Of a stretch of 64,000 bases of DNA, positions 10,301 to 16,960 are shown piece after piece. Source of the DNA: Brevundimonas pondensis (lineage in GTDB: Bacteria; Pseudomonadota; Alphaproteobacteria; Caulobacterales; Caulobacteraceae); assembly GCF_017487345.1 (NCBI RefSeq), contig NZ_CP062006.1:1866001-1930000 (forward strand), read 5' to 3'. A model generated the notes under the pieces. That model was not told the origin of the DNA, ran no database searches, and saw only the letters and a list, made by a program, of their open reading frames with translations. The number at the start of each line of letters is the position of its first letter. Within the stretch, counting starts at the first letter, position 1. The translations under genes were made by a program, and so were the position numbers.

Positions 10301-10643
10301 CTTCGACCTGAAGATCGAGGACCGCGACGGCCACATCTTCTCCGGCGTCGCGGCGGTGAACATCGGCTACGGCTTCGGTCAGAACGGCTGGATTCGCCCG
10401 GAAGTCCGGCTGGGTTGGCGTCAGAACTTCTCGGTGGACGCCGGCACGACTATCGCCCGCTTCGCCTCGGGCGGCGACGCCTTCACCCTGGATCCGGCCA
10501 GCATCGAAGGCGGCGGCCCCATCCTCGGCTTCCGCCTGAACGTCGGCAACGATCTCGGCATGCTGGCCATCACCGGCGACGCGGAGCTGCTCAAGGACTA
10601 CGTCCGCTACACCCTGCTGCTAAGGGCCAGCTTCAAGTTCTGA
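7353..10643 (+). CDS. Autotransporter outer-membrane beta-barrel protein with calcium-loop repeats
   Basis: The 1096 aa protein starts with a signal peptide (MRILLATAVAIAPLMAAAGAQAQ), followed by a long passenger rich in Gly, Ala, Ser, Thr and Asn with repeated short beta-strand units such as NRGSIEG and NSGTIQAG, typical of a beta-helix. Three acidic Asp/Gly-rich segments interrupt it (about 7710-7750, 8267-8390, 9016-9060), resembling thrombospondin type 3 or dockerin-like calcium loops (DDDGDGVKN, DTDRDGDGLPDANE). From about 9820 the sequence becomes an autotransporter barrel and ends in LLLRASFKF with a terminal Phe, as BAM substrates do. The start at 7353 is set by the signal peptide and GAGGGG upstream. 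The likely role is as a surface adhesin or display protein; the ligand is unknown. Confidence 0.85.
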   Translation: MRILLATAVAIAPLMAAAGAQAQTTSETVISTARTTPISTSTATGAAPSNVRMASGGSITVANGAAVTVDSSNSIDMDSGSTITMDKSASGSTGVLVQGGNTANVTIGGTIAISDSITEYTDTDKDGDLDGPFAEGVDRHGVRITGSAPLTGNVLIESGAAIKVEGNNSGGLTVDAPLVGKLTSFGTINVLGDNSAGIRVTGPVTGDVAILGSVAAQGANASGVALDGNVQGAVKIQGAISSTGYRYTTVPPSKPTTGTVNPEALYLEDLDADDLLQGGPAVRIAGNVTGGVVFDVAPSYGSNGIEGDDDGDGVKNGDEDDDGDGVKNREDTDRDGDGLPDANETNAAIKAFGGAPAVLIGSTSNAMTLGEVGSGANAYGLINRGSIEGVGLYSGVAAHGLQIGGTGQSVTINGGLSNQGTIATNALNADSTAVLIGSGAALPAMVNSGTIQAGASSTGEHTATGVLIKSGASLGSFENSGQIAAAVGGSKADAVAFRDESGTVTSFRNTGMIATGVTPASDVALEGRAIAVDLSANTSGVHFVQDGVVEAGTKLPDADGDGVPDVKEPRISGELLFGAGADVVDVRNGTVNGDINFGGGADKLNISGGAVVTGKLSSADGLLDIDISKGTLDARHTGQLNVSGLDIGADGGLIVTLDPSNSTSGGFRVNGAANVATGADLGVRFNSLIQGPTRFTIIDADTLNVGTLDPDALQANSPYAFVVKTGADVAAGDIYVDARRRTAEEAGMIGVESAAYDSIYGALGQNEAIRNAILNQTDRDGFFDVYEQMLPDHSGGPLLSLASGVDAVTRALTGRNASAAPGETSAWVQEINFYADKDKTDSYGFRSEGFGVAGGVERGTSMGAVGLSAAFTSSDLEDPEAAAEEVLSANLLELGLYWRAQGQYWTTWARAAGGYASFNATRKLVAEGVNLKNESDWHGFTLAAAGGASYERNFGRLNVRPEIYGEYFSLSEDARTEKGGGDGFDLKIEDRDGHIFSGVAAVNIGYGFGQNGWIRPEVRLGWRQNFSVDAGTTIARFASGGDAFTLDPASIEGGGPILGFRLNVGNDLGMLAITGDAELLKDYVRYTLLLRASFKF

Positions 10644-10664
10644 TCGGTCCCAACCGAACAGCAG

Positions 10665-10698
10665 AAAGGCCGCCGGCTTTCGCCCGGCGGCCTTTTTT
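10665..10698 (+). terminator. Rho-independent terminator after the autotransporter
   Basis: AGGCCGCCGG and its exact complement CCGGCGGCCT form a 10-bp stem with a CTTTCG loop, followed by TTTTTT. It begins 21 bases after the stop codon. Confidence 0.92.
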
Positions 10699-10852
10699 GG
10701 TTCTGACAGACGACGACGTCGGCGCCGATAGTCGAGACCCTCGCGTGTTGTCTGGAGCCCGCCCTGAAGTCATGCCCTGGTCAAAGGAAATGCCTCCTTG
10801 GCCCTCGACGATCCCTCTCGCCAAGCCCGGGCGTCAACTGTAAATCAGGCAT

Positions 10853-11116
10853 ATGGCTGAGGCTCTATACCCTATCGATGTCGAAGTCGGCGCGCGTGTT
10901 CGCGCCAGTTGCGAGGCCGTCGGCCTTTCGCAACATCATCTTTCCCGCCTCATCGACATCAGCTTCCAGCAGATCCAGACGTACAAACGCGATCAGAATC
11001 GCATCCCGATCGCTCGACCGATGCTGATCGTCGGGCGTCTCGGAACAAGCAACGCAGGCCTGAGGCAAGGCCTGCGCGCGATGGCCCAGGCCCTGGACGC
11101 TCGCAAAGCGGGCTGA
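10853..11116 (+). CDS. Small XRE-like helix-turn-helix protein
   Basis: An 87 aa protein consisting almost entirely of one lambda-repressor-like DNA-binding domain. Residues 11-62 (VGARVRASCEAVGLSQHHLS through ISFQQIQTYKRDQNRI) match the pattern of XRE regulators, where GLSQ..LS and FQQIQ.YKR are the two helices that contact DNA. No sensor domain is attached. It is the first gene of a run of small genes at 10.8-13.5 kb, with only 3 bases between it and the next HTH gene, so an operon is likely. The target is unknown. Confidence 0.75.
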   Translation: MAEALYPIDVEVGARVRASCEAVGLSQHHLSRLIDISFQQIQTYKRDQNRIPIARPMLIVGRLGTSNAGLRQGLRAMAQALDARKAG

Positions 11117-11119
11117 TCC

Positions 11120-11767
11120 ATGCCTGCACAACGCTCCTCAACTCCAGAGCTTCGCCTTACCCCGGCCGAGCGGGAATGCATGTCTCTGGTCTGCCAGGGC
11201 TTCCAGTCCAAGGAAATCGCCGAACTCACCGGCAAGGCGCCGAAGACGATCGACAAACATGTCGAGAACGCCTGCCGGAAGCTGGGCGTCCAGAATCGCC
11301 GCGAGGCCGTGCGCCTCCTTACTCAGGGCCGGCTTCCCAGCCCGGTCCCCCTACGGGACGCCATCGTAGGGCCGCCGTTCCCCACAGCTCCCCCGATCGC
11401 CGGCGCCGCAGATGGCGTCACGGAAGAAGGTGCGTATGCCGCAAGCGCTCGCACGTCTCCCCTCCCTGACCTGGGAGGAAGTGGAGGCGATGTTCGACGA
11501 GCTGTCGATGACGCGGCGGGCGGCCGGGAGTCTTTCACCGCTCGACTTGATGCGCGAGATCTTCTGCATCGCGCTCGTTCTCCCTTGCGGAAACGATCCT
11601 CGGCCGAAGAGGCCCAGTCCGGAGAGCTCCCCTCTCCTCTCAAGCGGTTGATGTCGATCTTCGTCATCGCCGCGGCCGCAACCATCGTGATGGCCGCCCT
11701 GCTCGGCGGAGGGGTTCAGTTGCAACTCGCCGTCCAGGCCGTCGATCGTCTTCTGTCGGGCTACTGA
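11120..11767 (+). CDS. LuxR-type helix-turn-helix protein, open frame running into a membrane segment
   Basis: The first 75 residues are a LuxR/GerE DNA-binding domain (LTPAERECMSLVCQGFQSKE, GKAPKTIDKHVENACRKLGV). After residue 75 the sequence is low in conserved pattern until the last 38 residues, which form a membrane helix (VIAAAATIVMAALLGGGVQL). The middle part overlaps a better-supported gene in another frame (11436-11651), and in the duplicated copy downstream the same HTH remnant ends in a stop codon right after the domain. The original gene was therefore probably only about 75-85 codons, with readthrough here due to loss of its stop. The full 215 aa product may or may not be made. Confidence 0.6.
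   Translation: MPAQRSSTPELRLTPAERECMSLVCQGFQSKEIAELTGKAPKTIDKHVENACRKLGVQNRREAVRLLTQGRLPSPVPLRDAIVGPPFPTAPPIAGAADGVTEEGAYAASARTSPLPDLGGSGGDVRRAVDDAAGGRESFTARLDARDLLHRARSPLRKRSSAEEAQSGELPSPLKRLMSIFVIAAAATIVMAALLGGGVQLQLAVQAVDRLLSGY
11436..11651 (+). CDS. Small unknown protein, copy 1 (frame overlapping the LuxR-type ORF)
   Basis: The 71 aa product begins MPQALARLPSLTWEEVEAMF and contains the segment SLSPLDLMREIFCIALVLPC. An AGAAGG sequence precedes the ATG. Support comes from comparison with the duplicated copy at 12033: substitutions in this frame are conservative (V/I, M/I), while the overlapping frame changes non-conservatively. Third-position G+C is also high in this frame. The stop (TGATG) overlaps the start of a membrane peptide. 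I do not recognise a family; it may act with the HTH proteins. Confidence 0.6.
   Translation: MPQALARLPSLTWEEVEAMFDELSMTRRAAGSLSPLDLMREIFCIALVLPCGNDPRPKRPSPESSPLLSSG
11651..11767 (+). CDS. Small membrane peptide, copy 1
   Basis: An ATG overlapping the stop of the previous gene (TGATG) opens a 38-residue peptide, MSIFVIAAAATIVMAALLGG and so on, ending QAVDRLLSGY. It is one membrane helix followed by a short amphipathic tail. The same peptide with conservative changes is encoded in unit 2. It is in the same frame as the LuxR-type ORF, so it could also be expressed as the tail of that protein. Confidence 0.45.
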   Translation: MSIFVIAAAATIVMAALLGGGVQLQLAVQAVDRLLSGY

Positions 11768-11838
11768 TCACGCCATCACCCGTTCCTGTTTCCCTTTTTC
11801 CCGTCCGTCGGATCTGCGCCGTCGGCAAGGGTCCCGCG

Positions 11839-11937
11839 TCGAAGACGATCGACAAACACACCGAGAACGCCTGTCGGAAGCCGGGCGTCGCAAACAGACG
11901 CCGAGCGGCGCGCCTTCTGCCTGCTCAGAGCAGCTGA
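11839..11937 (+). pseudogene. LuxR-type HTH fragment left by the duplication
   Basis: Reads SKTIDKHTENACRKPGVANR and then stops at 11935-11937. It matches residues 45-70 of the HTH protein at 11120 but has no start and lacks the first half of the domain. It shows where the ancestral HTH reading frame ended. Confidence 0.75.
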
Positions 11938-12032
11938 CCAAAATCTACTACGGAACGGCGCCGTAGAGGCGCCATTCCCCATAGCCTCCTTGATCGCCGA
12001 CGCCCCAGATGGCGTCACGAAAGGAGGTGCGA

Positions 12033-12290
12033 ATGCCGCAACCGCTCGCACGTCTCCCCTCCCTCACCTGGGAGGAAATAGAGGCGATATTCGACGAGCT
12101 GGCGGCGACGAACGAGCAAAAGGATCAGGCGATCCAGCTGCTGTCGATGACACGGCTGGCGGCCGGCAGTCTTTCACCGCTCGACTTGATGCGCGAGATC
12201 TTCTGCATCGCACTCGTTCTCCCTTGCGGAAACGATCGTCCGCCGAAGAGACCCGGTCAGGAGAGGTTCGACCTCCCCTCAAGCGGATGA
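12033..12290 (+). CDS. Small unknown protein, copy 2
   Basis: The 85 aa protein starts MPQPLARLPSLTWEEIEAIF behind a near-perfect Shine-Dalgarno sequence (AAAGGAGGT, five bases before the ATG), which decides the start over an ATG eight codons upstream. Relative to copy 1 it has 14 extra residues (around ATNEQKDQAIQL) that lengthen a predicted helix. The conserved core is SLSPLDLMREIFCIALVLPC. No family recognised. Its stop overlaps the ATGATG of the following membrane peptide, so translation is probably coupled. Confidence 0.68.
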   Translation: MPQPLARLPSLTWEEIEAIFDELAATNEQKDQAIQLLSMTRLAAGSLSPLDLMREIFCIALVLPCGNDRPPKRPGQERFDLPSSG

Positions 12291-12406
12291 TGTCGATCAT
12301 CGTCATCGCCGCGACCGCAACCGCCATCCTGTCCGCCCTGCTCGGCGGAGGGGTTCAGTTGCAACTCGCCGTCTCGGCCGTCGACCGTCTTCTGTCGGGT
12401 CGCTGA
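12287..12406 (+). CDS. Small membrane peptide, copy 2
   Basis: A 39-residue peptide (MMSIIVIAATATAILSALLG and so on, ending SAVDRLLSGR) starting inside the stop codon of the preceding gene. It has one hydrophobic helix with a Gly-Gly-Gly kink and a conserved amphipathic end (VDRLLSG). Conservation with copy 1 is high. Its size and coupling recall small regulatory or toxin-like membrane peptides, but there is no sequence evidence for toxicity. Confidence 0.55.
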   Translation: MMSIIVIAATATAILSALLGGGVQLQLAVSAVDRLLSGR

Positions 12407-12475
12407 CCCGAACCACCCTATTCCTGTTTCCCTGTTTTCCGTCTGCCGGGCCCGGTCCGGCGGCAAGGATCCCTC

Positions 12476-12820
12476 ATGCAACGACGCCAGCTCGCCCAGA
12501 CCATCGCCGACGCCCTGTTCAAGGCCGAAGATTCCGCCGACGTCTCGCTTCGCGACGCCAGCAACCTCATCAACACTTTGACCAACGCCCGCCTTGATCA
12601 TCGCCTGTCCGCCGTCCTCGGCGCTGATGCGATGTCGGCCGCGACCGAGGCCGTCCGCGCGCTCGGGGAGGCGCGTGGGCGACTGGTCACCGCTCACCAT
12701 GCGCTTGCCGAAGCCGCACCATGGCTGGTGGGCCACAACGTGGAGCTCATGGGCCCCATGACCGGCAAGCCGGAAACGGGCGAGGTCCGTACGGCCGGCC
12801 GCCTGCGCCAGGTCGCCTGA
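12476..12820 (+). CDS. Hypothetical protein, predicted helical
   Basis: 114 aa starting MQRRQLAQTIADALFKAEDS, with an AAGGAT sequence upstream. The composition (Ala, Leu, Arg, Glu) and spacing suggest a mostly alpha-helical soluble protein: LIDTLTNA-like and ATEAVRALGEARGRLVTAHH stretches could form a two- or three-helix bundle. It lies at the end of the duplicated block and its ribosome-binding region contains the third GGCAAGG repeat. I do not recognise a family. Likely in the same operon as the small regulators. Confidence 0.6.
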   Translation: MQRRQLAQTIADALFKAEDSADVSLRDASNLINTLTNARLDHRLSAVLGADAMSAATEAVRALGEARGRLVTAHHALAEAAPWLVGHNVELMGPMTGKPETGEVRTAGRLRQVA

Positions 12821-12865
12821 CCATGCCCGTCTTGCTCACGGCATCCAGGGTCGCCATGCTACGGC

Positions 12866-13330
12866 ATGCAGTTTCTCGAGACCCCCGTACAGATCGGCCT
12901 CATGGCCCTTCTCGTAATCACTTCGCTTCTCGCCGTGATCCGCGGGGGTCTGCCGGAACGCCTGGCCATGGCCGCGGTCGTGATAGGAAGCCTTCTGACG
13001 CCGCTGGTTCAGAACTGGTCCAACCTCAACGCCCCTCAATGGGGCATCATGGTCGTCGACGCCACCTGCCTTGCGGCCCTCGTCGTCCTGACTTGGCGGT
13101 ACGACCGGCCCTGGCTCCCTTGGGCCGCCGCATTCCAACTGATCACAGTGGTGACCCATGTGGGCTACGCGCTCAATCTGGACATTCTGAGCAGGGCCTA
13201 TCTCTCGACTTCCTACCTGCTCTTTTTCGGTGTCCTGAGCGCTATCGCATGGGGCTGTGTTCGCCGAGGAGGGGCCAGACATGATCGACGTCGAACCCCT
13301 GGACGAAATCGACAGTTACGTCGGTCGTAG
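12866..13330 (+). CDS. Hypothetical membrane protein
   Basis: 154 aa with four predicted membrane helices (roughly residues 9-27, 34-50, 60-78 and 84-102), plus a hydrophobic segment at 112-132 and a very basic C-terminal tail (RRGGARHDRRRTPGRNRQ). The tail overlaps the following XRE gene by 50 bases and may be extra sequence read after a lost stop. No family recognised. Position suggests it is co-transcribed with the small regulators around it. Confidence 0.6.
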   Translation: MQFLETPVQIGLMALLVITSLLAVIRGGLPERLAMAAVVIGSLLTPLVQNWSNLNAPQWGIMVVDATCLAALVVLTWRYDRPWLPWAAAFQLITVVTHVGYALNLDILSRAYLSTSYLLFFGVLSAIAWGCVRRGGARHDRRRTPGRNRQLRRS

Positions 13331-13517
13331 AATCTCGGACATCCGCGAAGCTTCAGCCCTGACTGAGGAAGGGCTCGCCAGTCTCCTGGGACTGGATGTT
13401 CGAGGGCTTCGCGCAATCGAAGCCGGCAAGGTCAAGGTCTTCGCTGAAACCCTGCTGACGGCCTCCCGGGTCTTGAGCGTGCCGGTGTCGGCCCTGCTCC
13501 CGCCCGATCTGCATTGA
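13281..13517 (+). CDS. Small XRE-family transcriptional regulator
   Basis: 78 aa, one helix-turn-helix domain: VGRRISDIREASALTEEGLA followed by LLGLDVRGLRAIEAGKVKV and a last helix (LLTASRVLSVPVSALLPP). This is the standard Cro/C1 fold. The start at 13281 is chosen because GAGGAGGGG lies just upstream; an earlier ATG at 13257 has no such site. It is the last gene of the small-regulator cluster. Target unknown. Confidence 0.8.
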   Translation: MIDVEPLDEIDSYVGRRISDIREASALTEEGLASLLGLDVRGLRAIEAGKVKVFAETLLTASRVLSVPVSALLPPDLH

Positions 13518-13577
13518 ACCATCGGTTTCCAGGGCCTCGCGTCGACCTTCCTGCTTTGGCGACGCCAAATCCCGGAT

Positions 13578-13608
13578 ACGCCTCGCGTGCGCCTCGTACG
13601 CGAGGCGT
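13578..13608 (+). terminator. 11-bp perfect hairpin after the small-regulator cluster
   Basis: ACGCCTCGCGT and its exact complement ACGCGAGGCGT enclose a 9-base loop. No T-run follows, so a terminator role is uncertain. Confidence 0.4.
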
Positions 13609-13728
13609 TCATCCTGGGTCAACGCCCTGGGCTCACTTGGGCGCCGAGCTCCTGCGATCAACGACTCGGCCGATGAAATCCTCAAAAGCACGCCGCGCCG
13701 ACTGAGCTCCGGGCGGAGACCAGCCAAA

Positions 13729-14364
13729 TCACCAGCGAAGGGCGAAGCGGCCGACGATCGCGCCGATCACGCCGGCTGCGGCCACGCCCAGGGTGTACCA
13801 GGTGGCGACAAAGGCGACCGTGGCTTCAGGGCAGTGCAACAGGCCATAGGCCGTCGCCGCCACCGCGCCGGTCATCACGCCCAACGCCGCCCCGGCCGTC
13901 GACGGCCGCGTCGGCGCCAGAGCCCGGGCCGACAGATAGACAAACGGAGCCGTCACCGCCGAGATCAGCAGGATGTTGCGACCGCATATGTCCCACGTCC
14001 GCCCCAGCCATACGACCATCCGTTGGTCCGGAGTTGTCAGCGCCAATTCAATCGCGCCAGCCCCCGCCACAACCGCCACGACGGCGAACAGGACAGCAGC
14101 AGCCGGGCGAGCGTCAACGCCGGGCCGCCCCAACCGCGTCGCCAGGCGCACGGCAGCGACCGCCAGCGTCAGGGTATAGAGCCCCTTCAGCCACGGCGTC
14201 GACCCGCCCAAGGCCTGGACCAGATCCGGACGGACGCCCAGCAGCACGACCACGCCGACGACCGCCGCAACCGTCGCGGCGGCCAGCAACAGCAGACTGG
14301 CGCGCGCCGGCTTCACCGGCTCCAGCCCCACGGCCAGGGCGTCGATCAGATCGTCAGTCTTCAT
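13729..14364 (-). CDS. nrsF: NrsF-type anti-sigma factor (DUF1109)
   Basis: Integral membrane anti-sigma factor with six hydrophobic helices in 211 aa. In Caulobacter, NrsF holds SigF inactive at the membrane and releases it under metal stress through two conserved cysteines facing the periplasm. Both are present here: Cys127 (WDICGRN) and Cys178 (GLLHCPEA). The gene starts inside the end of sigF (14354-14364 overlap), so the two are co-translated. Context (SigF and the divergent bufferin operon) agrees fully with this role. Confidence 0.9.
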   Translation of the reverse strand: MKTDDLIDALAVGLEPVKPARASLLLLAAATVAAVVGVVVLLGVRPDLVQALGGSTPWLKGLYTLTLAVAAVRLATRLGRPGVDARPAAAVLFAVVAVVAGAGAIELALTTPDQRMVVWLGRTWDICGRNILLISAVTAPFVYLSARALAPTRPSTAGAALGVMTGAVAATAYGLLHCPEATVAFVATWYTLGVAAAGVIGAIVGRFALRW

Positions 14365-14896
14365 CGGCGGACACGCTGGCGACCAGCGTCTTCATGGAGC
14401 GGTGAACGCTGACCTTGGCCGCGCCTTCGGTGAAGCCATTTCGCGCCGCCGCCTCGGCCAGGCTGTAGCCGCCAATGCGGACATCCTCGATCAGGCGTCG
14501 CTGACGCATCGGCAGAATGGACAACACACGCCTCAGGTCACGACGCACCGCGCCGTCCTCGACCGTATGCTCCGCCAGCAGAACCGATGCGTCCTCGAGC
14601 GGAACGTCGTGCCGGCGTCCCTGGCGACGCAGGTGATCGATCAACTTGTAGCGCGCGATCGCATAGGCCCAAGCGGTGAACGGCAGGGACCGGTCATAGG
14701 TCGCCCGCTTGGCGTGAATGGCGATCAGGCAGTCCTGCACGAGATCCTCCGTGTCCGCTTCTCGGCCGATCAGACGACGCTTGAAGAAGGGGGTCAGGGC
14801 GCCGCGCATCTCCATCAACAGGGCGCGCCAAGCCACGGGGTCGCCATCGAGGCCCCGCACCATCAATCCCTTCAACTCGGCTTCTCTGTCGACCAC
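14354..14896 (-). CDS. sigF: ECF RNA polymerase sigma factor SigF
   Basis: Extracytoplasmic-function sigma factor. Region 2 contains [20 protein letters not shown] and [19 protein letters not shown]; region 4 contains [20 protein letters not shown]. It should direct its own transcription and that of the bufferin operon. The start is not obvious: the frame is open to a TTG at 14926 and has ATGs at 14908 and 14905, but these overlap the -10 element of its own SigF-type promoter and would be upstream of, or at, the transcript start. The first later candidate is GTG at 14896 (180 aa); ATG at 14863 with AAGGGA upstream is another. Confidence 0.88.
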   Translation of the reverse strand: MVDREAELKGLMVRGLDGDPVAWRALLMEMRGALTPFFKRRLIGREADTEDLVQDCLIAIHAKRATYDRSLPFTAWAYAIARYKLIDHLRRQGRRHDVPLEDASVLLAEHTVEDGAVRRDLRRVLSILPMRQRRLIEDVRIGGYSLAEAAARNGFTEGAAKVSVHRSMKTLVASVSADED

Positions 14897-14907
14897 GCCC
14901 TCCATCA

Positions 14908-14933
14908 TTCGCGCCGACCAGCCCAAAGGTTAC
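14908..14933 (-). promoter_or_regulatory. SigF-type autoregulatory promoter of sigF-nrsF
   Basis: On the minus strand GTAACC (14933-14928), a 16-base spacer and CGAA (14911-14908) match the Caulobacter SigF consensus GTAACC-N16-CGAA exactly. It implies positive autoregulation of sigF. Confidence 0.85.
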
Positions 14934-14967
14934 ACGTTCGCGCGTTCCGGACGTCGAAATATATTTC

Positions 14968-14993
14968 GTAACCTGCACCGCCTCCGCGTCGAA
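14968..14993 (+). promoter_or_regulatory. SigF-type promoter of the bufferin operon
   Basis: GTAACC at 14968-14973 and CGAA at 14990-14993 are separated by 16 bases, again an exact match. The transcript would start about 50 bases before the precursor gene ATG. Confidence 0.88.
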
Positions 14994-15048
14994 CCCTCTT
15001 GCGTCAGGCCGCCTCGATCTCGGGCGGCCCCTCACAGGAGACGATCTG

Positions 15049-15342
15049 ATGAACACCCCCGCCAAGCTTCTGATCGGCGCCGGCGCCCTGCTGGCCCTGG
15101 GCGCGAACGCCGCCGTGGCCCAGACCATTCCCACCGCCCAGCAGGAACGCGGCATGGAGAAATGCTACGGCGTCGCCAAGGCTGGTCAGAACGACTGCGC
15201 CGCCGGCCCCGGCACCACCTGCGCGGGCACTTCTACGCGCGACTATCAGGGCAATGCCTGGAAGCTGGCCCCGCGCGGCACCTGCACCTCCATCAAGACG
15301 CCCAAGGGCAACGGCTCGCTGAGCCCGATCCCGAACCGCTGA
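15049..15342 (+). CDS. bufA: Bufferin-type metallophore precursor (DUF2282)
   Basis: Precursor peptide of a ribosomally made, post-translationally modified metallophore. In Caulobacter, bufferins bind copper in the periplasm after cysteines are converted to thiooxazoles by an MNIO enzyme. The 97 aa product has a signal peptide ending near ANAAVAQ (residue 25) and a core with exactly four cysteines: Cys39 ([10 protein letters not shown]), Cys50 (QNDCAAGPG), Cys58 (TTCAGTST) and Cys79 (PRGTCTSI). AGGAGA precedes the ATG. The stop overlaps the start of the MNIO gene (TGATG), so stoichiometry is set by coupling. Confidence 0.9.
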   Translation: MNTPAKLLIGAGALLALGANAAVAQTIPTAQQERGMEKCYGVAKAGQNDCAAGPGTTCAGTSTRDYQGNAWKLAPRGTCTSIKTPKGNGSLSPIPNR

Positions 15343-16199
15343 TGTCAGCCGCACCGACCGCCGGGCTGGGTTTGAAGCCCCAACACTACGCCGAGGCCGA
15401 GGCCTGCCCGGCGGTCGGCGCGCAGGACGGCCTGTGGTTTGAGGTCCACCCCGAGAACTACATGGTCGCGGGCGGGCCGCGCCTGTCCTGGCTGGAGCGC
15501 ATCCGCGCACGCCGGCCGCTGTCCCTGCATGGCGTAGGCCTGTCCCTGGCCGGAGACGAACGTCCGGATCGCGAACACCTGGCCCGATATCGCGCCCTGA
15601 TCGACCGCTTCGAGCCCTTCGTCGTGTCCGAGCACCTGGCCTGGTCGCGCCGGGGGAACGTCTATCACCCTGACCTTCTGCCCGTTCCGCGCAGCCGCGA
15701 GATACTGGTGCTGGTCTGCCGTCACATCGACGAGGCGCAGAACGCCCTGGGACATCGCCTGCTGATCGAGAACCCGACAGCCTATCTGCCGACGGCTGGC
15801 CATGATTGGGACGAGATCGATTTCCTGACCGAGATCGCGCGACGTACCGGCTGCGGCCTGTTGGTCGATGTGAACAACGTCCATGTCAGCGCCGCCAACA
15901 TGGGGTTTTCAGCCGAGGACTGGATCGACCGCACGCCGGCCGAGTTGGTCGGGGAAATTCACCTGGCGGGACACAGCCCCGATCCCGCGTGGGGTCAGGC
16001 CCTGCTGATCGACAGTCACGACGCCCCGGTCGCCGAGGCCGTCTGGCGTCTGCATGAACGGCTCATCGCCCGCATCGGCGTCCGGCCAACCCTGATCGAG
16101 CGCGACGGCCGGGTTCCCGAGTTTTCCGAGCTTCTGTCCGAGCAGGCCCGCGCCGCCCAGGCCCTGTCTATGGCTCTTTCAGCAAGGGCGACCGCATGA
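15342..16199 (+). CDS. bufB: MNIO family enzyme (DUF692), bufferin maturation
   Basis: Multinuclear non-heme iron oxidative enzyme predicted to modify the cysteines of the precursor encoded just upstream. TIM-barrel features are visible: WFEVHPENYM, LSLHGVGLSLAG, VVSEHLAWS, LLIENPTAYL, LLVDVNNVHVSA, GEIHLAGH and a final LIERDG. These His, Asp, Asn and Glu residues are the usual metal ligands. The start at 15342 (285 aa) shares a base with the precursor stop; a longer open frame upstream is an artefact overlapping the promoter. Its end overlaps the partner gene (ATGA at 16196). Confidence 0.93.
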   Translation: MSAAPTAGLGLKPQHYAEAEACPAVGAQDGLWFEVHPENYMVAGGPRLSWLERIRARRPLSLHGVGLSLAGDERPDREHLARYRALIDRFEPFVVSEHLAWSRRGNVYHPDLLPVPRSREILVLVCRHIDEAQNALGHRLLIENPTAYLPTAGHDWDEIDFLTEIARRTGCGLLVDVNNVHVSAANMGFSAEDWIDRTPAELVGEIHLAGHSPDPAWGQALLIDSHDAPVAEAVWRLHERLIARIGVRPTLIERDGRVPEFSELLSEQARAAQALSMALSARATA

Positions 16200-16960
16200 C
16201 CGCCTTTCACGCCGCCTTTTCGATCGCTCTCGAAGGCCGTTTCGACGACCTGTGGCCGCACCTGGCGCCGGACGAACGCACACTGGCCGCCCTGGCCGTC
16301 TATCGCAACACGGCGACCAAGGGTCGGATCGACGCCCTGGAAGCCAACTATCCGACCGTCGTCGATATGGTCGGGCGCGACTGGTTCCGGGCCGTCGCGC
16401 GCGAATACGTCGAGGACGAACCGGGCCAGGAGCCCGTCATGGTCGCCTATGGCGAGGGCTTTCCCGCCTGGCTGGCGCACTTCGAGCCCGCGCGCCCCAT
16501 GTCCTATCTGCCGCCAGCCGCGCGGCTGGACCGCGCCTGGACCGAGGCCCACCTGGCCGAGGACGCCCCGACGATGACCGCGCGTCAGGCCGCAAACCTG
16601 GGCCTGACGCTGACGGGGGCGCCGGCCCGTCTGCATCCGTCAGCGCGCCTGTTCTGGTTTGACTGGAACGCGCCTTCGCTGTGGCTCGCACACCGAGATC
16701 CCCGCGCCGGGGTGGAGCTGTCCTGGCGACCGACGCCGGAGGGGCTGCTGATCCACCGTCCCGGGGACCATGTCCTGACGCACCACCTGTCCCGCGCCCA
16801 GTGGACCTTCCTGGACGCCGGTCGCCGGGGCGTCTCCTTCGCCGCCGCCGCCATGGCCGCCCAGGCCACGCACCCCAGCGTGGATGTTCCCGCCCTCTTC
16901 GCCGAACTGATCGCTTTCGGCGTCTTCATGTCCCCTTCTCACCAGAGCACGCCTGCATGA
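16196..16960 (+). CDS. bufC: Bufferin partner protein (DUF2063)
   Basis: 254 aa protein of the DUF2063 family, which accompanies DUF692 enzymes and is thought to bind the precursor and present it to the oxidase. The N-terminal part has the family pattern ALEGRFDDLWPHLAPDERTL, LAALAVYRNTATKGRIDAL and YPTVVDMVGRDWFRAVAREY. The C-terminal part (from about residue 140) resembles a winged-helix-like recognition domain with FWFDWNAPSLWL and HHLSRAQWTFLDA. It overlaps both neighbours by 4 bases, as expected for a tight operon. Confidence 0.9.
   Translation: MTAFHAAFSIALEGRFDDLWPHLAPDERTLAALAVYRNTATKGRIDALEANYPTVVDMVGRDWFRAVAREYVEDEPGQEPVMVAYGEGFPAWLAHFEPARPMSYLPPAARLDRAWTEAHLAEDAPTMTARQAANLGLTLTGAPARLHPSARLFWFDWNAPSLWLAHRDPRAGVELSWRPTPEGLLIHRPGDHVLTHHLSRAQWTFLDAGRRGVSFAAAAMAAQATHPSVDVPALFAELIAFGVFMSPSHQSTPA

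Larger units (their letters stand above)
11231..12461 (+). repeat. Tandem duplication of about 0.6 kb (two diverged units)
   Basis: Unit 1 (11231-11823) and unit 2 (11824-12461) share the 3' part of the HTH gene, a small soluble gene, a small membrane gene and the trailer. The 7-mer GGCAAGG occurs at both unit starts (11231, 11824) and again right after unit 2 (12462), marking the likely recombination points. Unit 2 carries about 42 extra bases, coding for 14 residues in the small gene. Confidence 0.8.

Noticed and set aside
11990..12406. 138-codon frame overlapping copy 2 of the small gene
   Set aside because: Low third-position G+C and non-conservative changes against copy 1 show that the other frame is the coding one; only its last 39 codons are kept as the membrane peptide.
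13353..13727. Minus-strand frame with a plausible stretch (RALTQDERLAYEAHARRIRD)
   Set aside because: Starts with TTG without a ribosome site and runs antisense through the XRE gene; mixed third-position bias. Possible but not supported enough to list.
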